DNA from: Candidatus Saccharimonadota bacterium
GTDB lineage: Bacteria > Patescibacteriota > Saccharimonadia > Saccharimonadales > Saccharimonadaceae
Reading direction: 5' to 3'
Length of the DNA: 23,809 nucleotides
Assembly: GCA_905371715.1 (NCBI GenBank)
Contig: CAJPLV010000015.1
Span: forward strand, 1 to 23,809
The notes beneath the pieces were generated by a model that was given only the letters and a program-made list of their open reading frames with translations, searched no databases and was not told the DNA's origin. The translations under genes and the position numbers were made by a program. Positions 22,075 to 23,809 of the stretch are shown one piece after another. The stretch's first letter is position 1. Each line of letters starts with the position of its first letter.

Positions 22075-22080
22075 AGTATA
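22075..22080 (-). promoter_or_regulatory. Proximal -10 box of ftsK
   Basis: TATACT on the minus strand, 9 nt before the ATG at 22065. It would give an RNA with a leader of at most a few bases. No clear -35. Confidence 0.4.
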
Positions 22081-22114
22081 CGCTGATTCCGTTCGTTTTT
22101 ATATGGTTACGCTT

Positions 22115-22145
22115 ATATTGTAGCATAAATTACTACAATATGCAA
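22115..22145 (-). promoter_or_regulatory. Distal ftsK promoter overlapping a 9-bp inverted repeat
   Basis: Minus strand: TTGCAT (22145-22140), a 17-nt spacer, and TGC-TACAAT (TACAAT 22122-22117), an extended -10. The sequences ATATTGTAG (22115-22123) and CTACAATAT (22133-22141) form a perfect 9-bp inverted repeat that covers the -10 and the spacer, so the site could be an operator, or a 3' hairpin of the RNase J message. The leader to ftsK would be about 40 nt, with no obvious ribosome-binding site. Confidence 0.5.
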
Positions 22146-22156
22146 TAGTTTCATCA

Positions 22157-23809
22157 CTAGTACGACCGACTATCTGGTCGTTCGCGCGGCACGACAGTTT
22201 CGGTGTCGGGTACTTGTTTGCGCGGAAATTTCCGTTTCGACGGCGCGGGCATAAGCGGCTGTTTTGCTGTACGCGCATTCGTCTGCGGGCGCTGCGCAAT
22301 CGTTTTATTCACGCCAACTTCATTGATAACCGGAATCACTATCGGTGTACGGCGCGTCTGGTCGTAGAGAATGTGCGTAATTTCGTCGCGAACTTCTTTT
22401 TTAATGACCTCAATGTCATATCGCCCAGCAAAACTACGCGACGCCTTCTGCTTAAGATACTGGCGAATCATGCCCATCAACTCTTCATTATCACGCAAAT
22501 AAATAAACCCGCGGCTAATAATATCTGGGCTCGTAAGCAGTCGTCCTGTACCGCGCTGCACTGTTAGCACGACGACAAACATACCCTCTTGGCTCATATG
22601 AATGCGGTCTTTTAACACGACTTCGCTCACGATTTCCCCTGCATCATCATACATAACGCCGCCAGCATGAATACGCCCGATTTTCTTTGCGCCATTCGGG
22701 GTGATTTCAATAATATCGCCCGGGTCGCACACAAAGATATGATCGCGCGGAATACTGCACTCTTTTTCTGCCAACTCTGCATTGTGCACTAACATATGAA
22801 ATTCGCCGTGATTCGGAATATAATACGTTGGCTTCACTGCGTTGATAACCCGCACGTGATCATCATAATATCCATGCCCTGACAAGTGTAGCGGCCCGAC
22901 GCCCGTAAGGTGCGTCTTGCCATTTTGAATGATTTCACCACCCTCGCGCATCAGTCCGTCAACGGTACGCACGACATATTTTTCGTTACCTGGAATCGGG
23001 TTTGAACTAAAGACGACAACATCCGAGCCCTTGATCTTTACATATTTATGCGCGCCCGTCGCCATACGGTTGAGCACCGCGTTGAATTCGCCCTGGCTGC
23101 CTGTACAGATAATTGTCACTTTATTATCCGACAATTTAATAATATCTTCCATTTTGACGACCGTATCCTTTGGCACCTTGATCACGCCCGTGCGCAGTGC
23201 TACTTCAAGGTTCTGAATCATACTAAAGCCGGCAAAGGACACTTTACGTCCATGCCGCTGCGCTTCATCCAAAATTAACTGGATACGATGTAACTGGCTC
23301 GAAAAACTGCTAATGATAATGCGCGAACTTGCCCACTTATCCATCACTTCGCCGATGCTATGCTGAATATCAAACTCGCCGTGCGTGTGCGTACCGGCTG
23401 ATTCGCAGTTTGTCGACTCATTCAGGAATGCCAAAAAGCCTTCGTTTCTCGCGATTTCTTGAATACGGTCAAAGTCAAACTTCTTGCCATCTACCGGGTT
23501 CTCTTCAATGCGCCAGTCGCCGCTGCTTAAGATGTTACCGACTGGCGTGCGCACCACGACCGCCGCCGAATCAGGAATTGAGTGGTTTACGCGCACTAAC
23601 TCCACGCTAAACGAGTCGCAAAGCTGAATAATGTCGTGGTTCTCCGGGTTCATTTCGTGGTACTCCGGTTCGTATGCACTATCAGTCTCTGCCATCGTGC
23701 GCTGCAACATGCCAATCGTAAATTTTGTGCTATATACTGGCGCAGGAATCTTCGGAATAAAATGCCGGAATGAACCAATATGATCTAAGTGTCCGTGTGT
23801 AAAAATATG
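22157..23809 (-). CDS. rnj: Ribonuclease J, partial (N-terminus outside window)
   Basis: The frame is open to the window edge, giving 550 residues; roughly the first 75-80 of a typical RNase J are missing. The first visible residues HIFTHGHLDHIGSF include the HxHxDH zinc motif of the metallo-beta-lactamase fold. Then come NESTNCESAGTHTHGE, the beta-CASP elements SSNPIPGNE, LHLSGHGYYDD and IPNHGEFHML, and the RNase J C-terminal domain with DIISRGFIYLRDNEELM. The enzyme does 5'-3' exonuclease and endonuclease RNA decay in bacteria without RNase E. A basic, proline-rich tail of about 45 residues (RPQTNARTAKQPLMPAPSKR) is probably disordered. Its start and promoter lie outside the window. It ends 91 nt before the ftsK start. 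Confidence 0.95.
   Translation of the reverse strand, partial: HIFTHGHLDHIGSFRHFIPKIPAPVYSTKFTIGMLQRTMAETDSAYEPEYHEMNPENHDIIQLCDSFSVELVRVNHSIPDSAAVVVRTPVGNILSSGDWRIEENPVDGKKFDFDRIQEIARNEGFLAFLNESTNCESAGTHTHGEFDIQHSIGEVMDKWASSRIIISSFSSQLHRIQLILDEAQRHGRKVSFAGFSMIQNLEVALRTGVIKVPKDTVVKMEDIIKLSDNKVTIICTGSQGEFNAVLNRMATGAHKYVKIKGSDVVVFSSNPIPGNEKYVVRTVDGLMREGGEIIQNGKTHLTGVGPLHLSGHGYYDDHVRVINAVKPTYYIPNHGEFHMLVHNAELAEKECSIPRDHIFVCDPGDIIEITPNGAKKIGRIHAGGVMYDDAGEIVSEVVLKDRIHMSQEGMFVVVLTVQRGTGRLLTSPDIISRGFIYLRDNEELMGMIRQYLKQKASRSFAGRYDIEVIKKEVRDEITHILYDQTRRTPIVIPVINEVGVNKTIAQRPQTNARTAKQPLMPAPSKRKFPRKQVPDTETVVPRERPDSRSY

Noticed and set aside
22115..22141. Inverted repeat as an intrinsic terminator of the RNase J gene
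   Set aside because: The stem is AT-rich and is not followed by a T-run on the minus strand; overlap with promoter elements explains it better.

Overview
The window is a gene-dense bacterial segment (spacers mostly under 100 bp) with a base composition near one half G+C. It most resembles a Candidate Phyla Radiation (Patescibacteria) genome, and Saccharibacteria (TM7) is my best guess. The grounds are a secretin-less type IV pilus locus, a short S18 with no bL9 gene after it, a long-form nucleoside diphosphate kinase, RNase J, and many genes whose -10 box sits 6-9 nt before the start codon. TGA is used as a stop codon (for example in pilW, fimT and tlyA), which argues against the UGA-recoded Absconditabacteria and Gracilibacteria. 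The taxonomic call is inference and no marker phylogeny was run.

Layout. 1-1071 (-): the 5' end of a membrane-anchored SurA/PrsA-like foldase gene, a bacterial PH-domain membrane protein and tRNA-Arg(CCU). 1140-1646 (-): ndk. 1782-2711 (+): a XerC/D-type tyrosine recombinase. 2761-14329 (-): an unbroken 11.6-kb type IV pilus locus, read in transcription order as pilM, pilN, pilO, an unrecognised 75-aa membrane protein, pilB, pilT, pilC, a probable major pilin, prepilin peptidase pilD, and four minor prepilins of FimT, PilV, PilW and PilX type. 14407-15489 (+): ychF, divergent from pilM across a 77-bp spacer. 15473-18026 (-): tlyA, and a membrane-anchored penicillin-recognising serine hydrolase. 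18040-19739 (-): rpsF-ssb-rpsR followed by efp. 19840-22065 (-): ftsK. 22157 to the window end (-): RNase J, cut at its N-terminus.

How the genes work together. PilM/N/O form the inner-membrane platform, PilB and PilT drive extension and retraction through PilC, PilD processes prepilins, and the minor prepilins would prime the fibre. No secretin (PilQ) or PilP is present, as expected for a cell with one membrane. The remaining genes are housekeeping: translation (S6, S18, EF-P, tRNA, TlyA, YchF), replication and chromosome segregation (SSB, FtsK, Xer), RNA decay (RNase J), nucleotide balance (Ndk) and cell envelope (foldase, serine hydrolase).

Regulation. Two start architectures can be read by eye. 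One group (ndk, the pilin, rpsF, ssb, efp) has purine-rich Shine-Dalgarno sequences; ndk, the pilin and rpsF also have a promoter well upstream. The other group (xer, pilD, fimT, pilM, ychF, tlyA, the serine hydrolase, probably ftsK) has a -10 box 6-9 nt before ATG, which predicts leaderless mRNAs. Several promoter boxes abut or contain a neighbouring stop codon. No mobile element, CRISPR array or gene-free stretch over 300 bp was seen.
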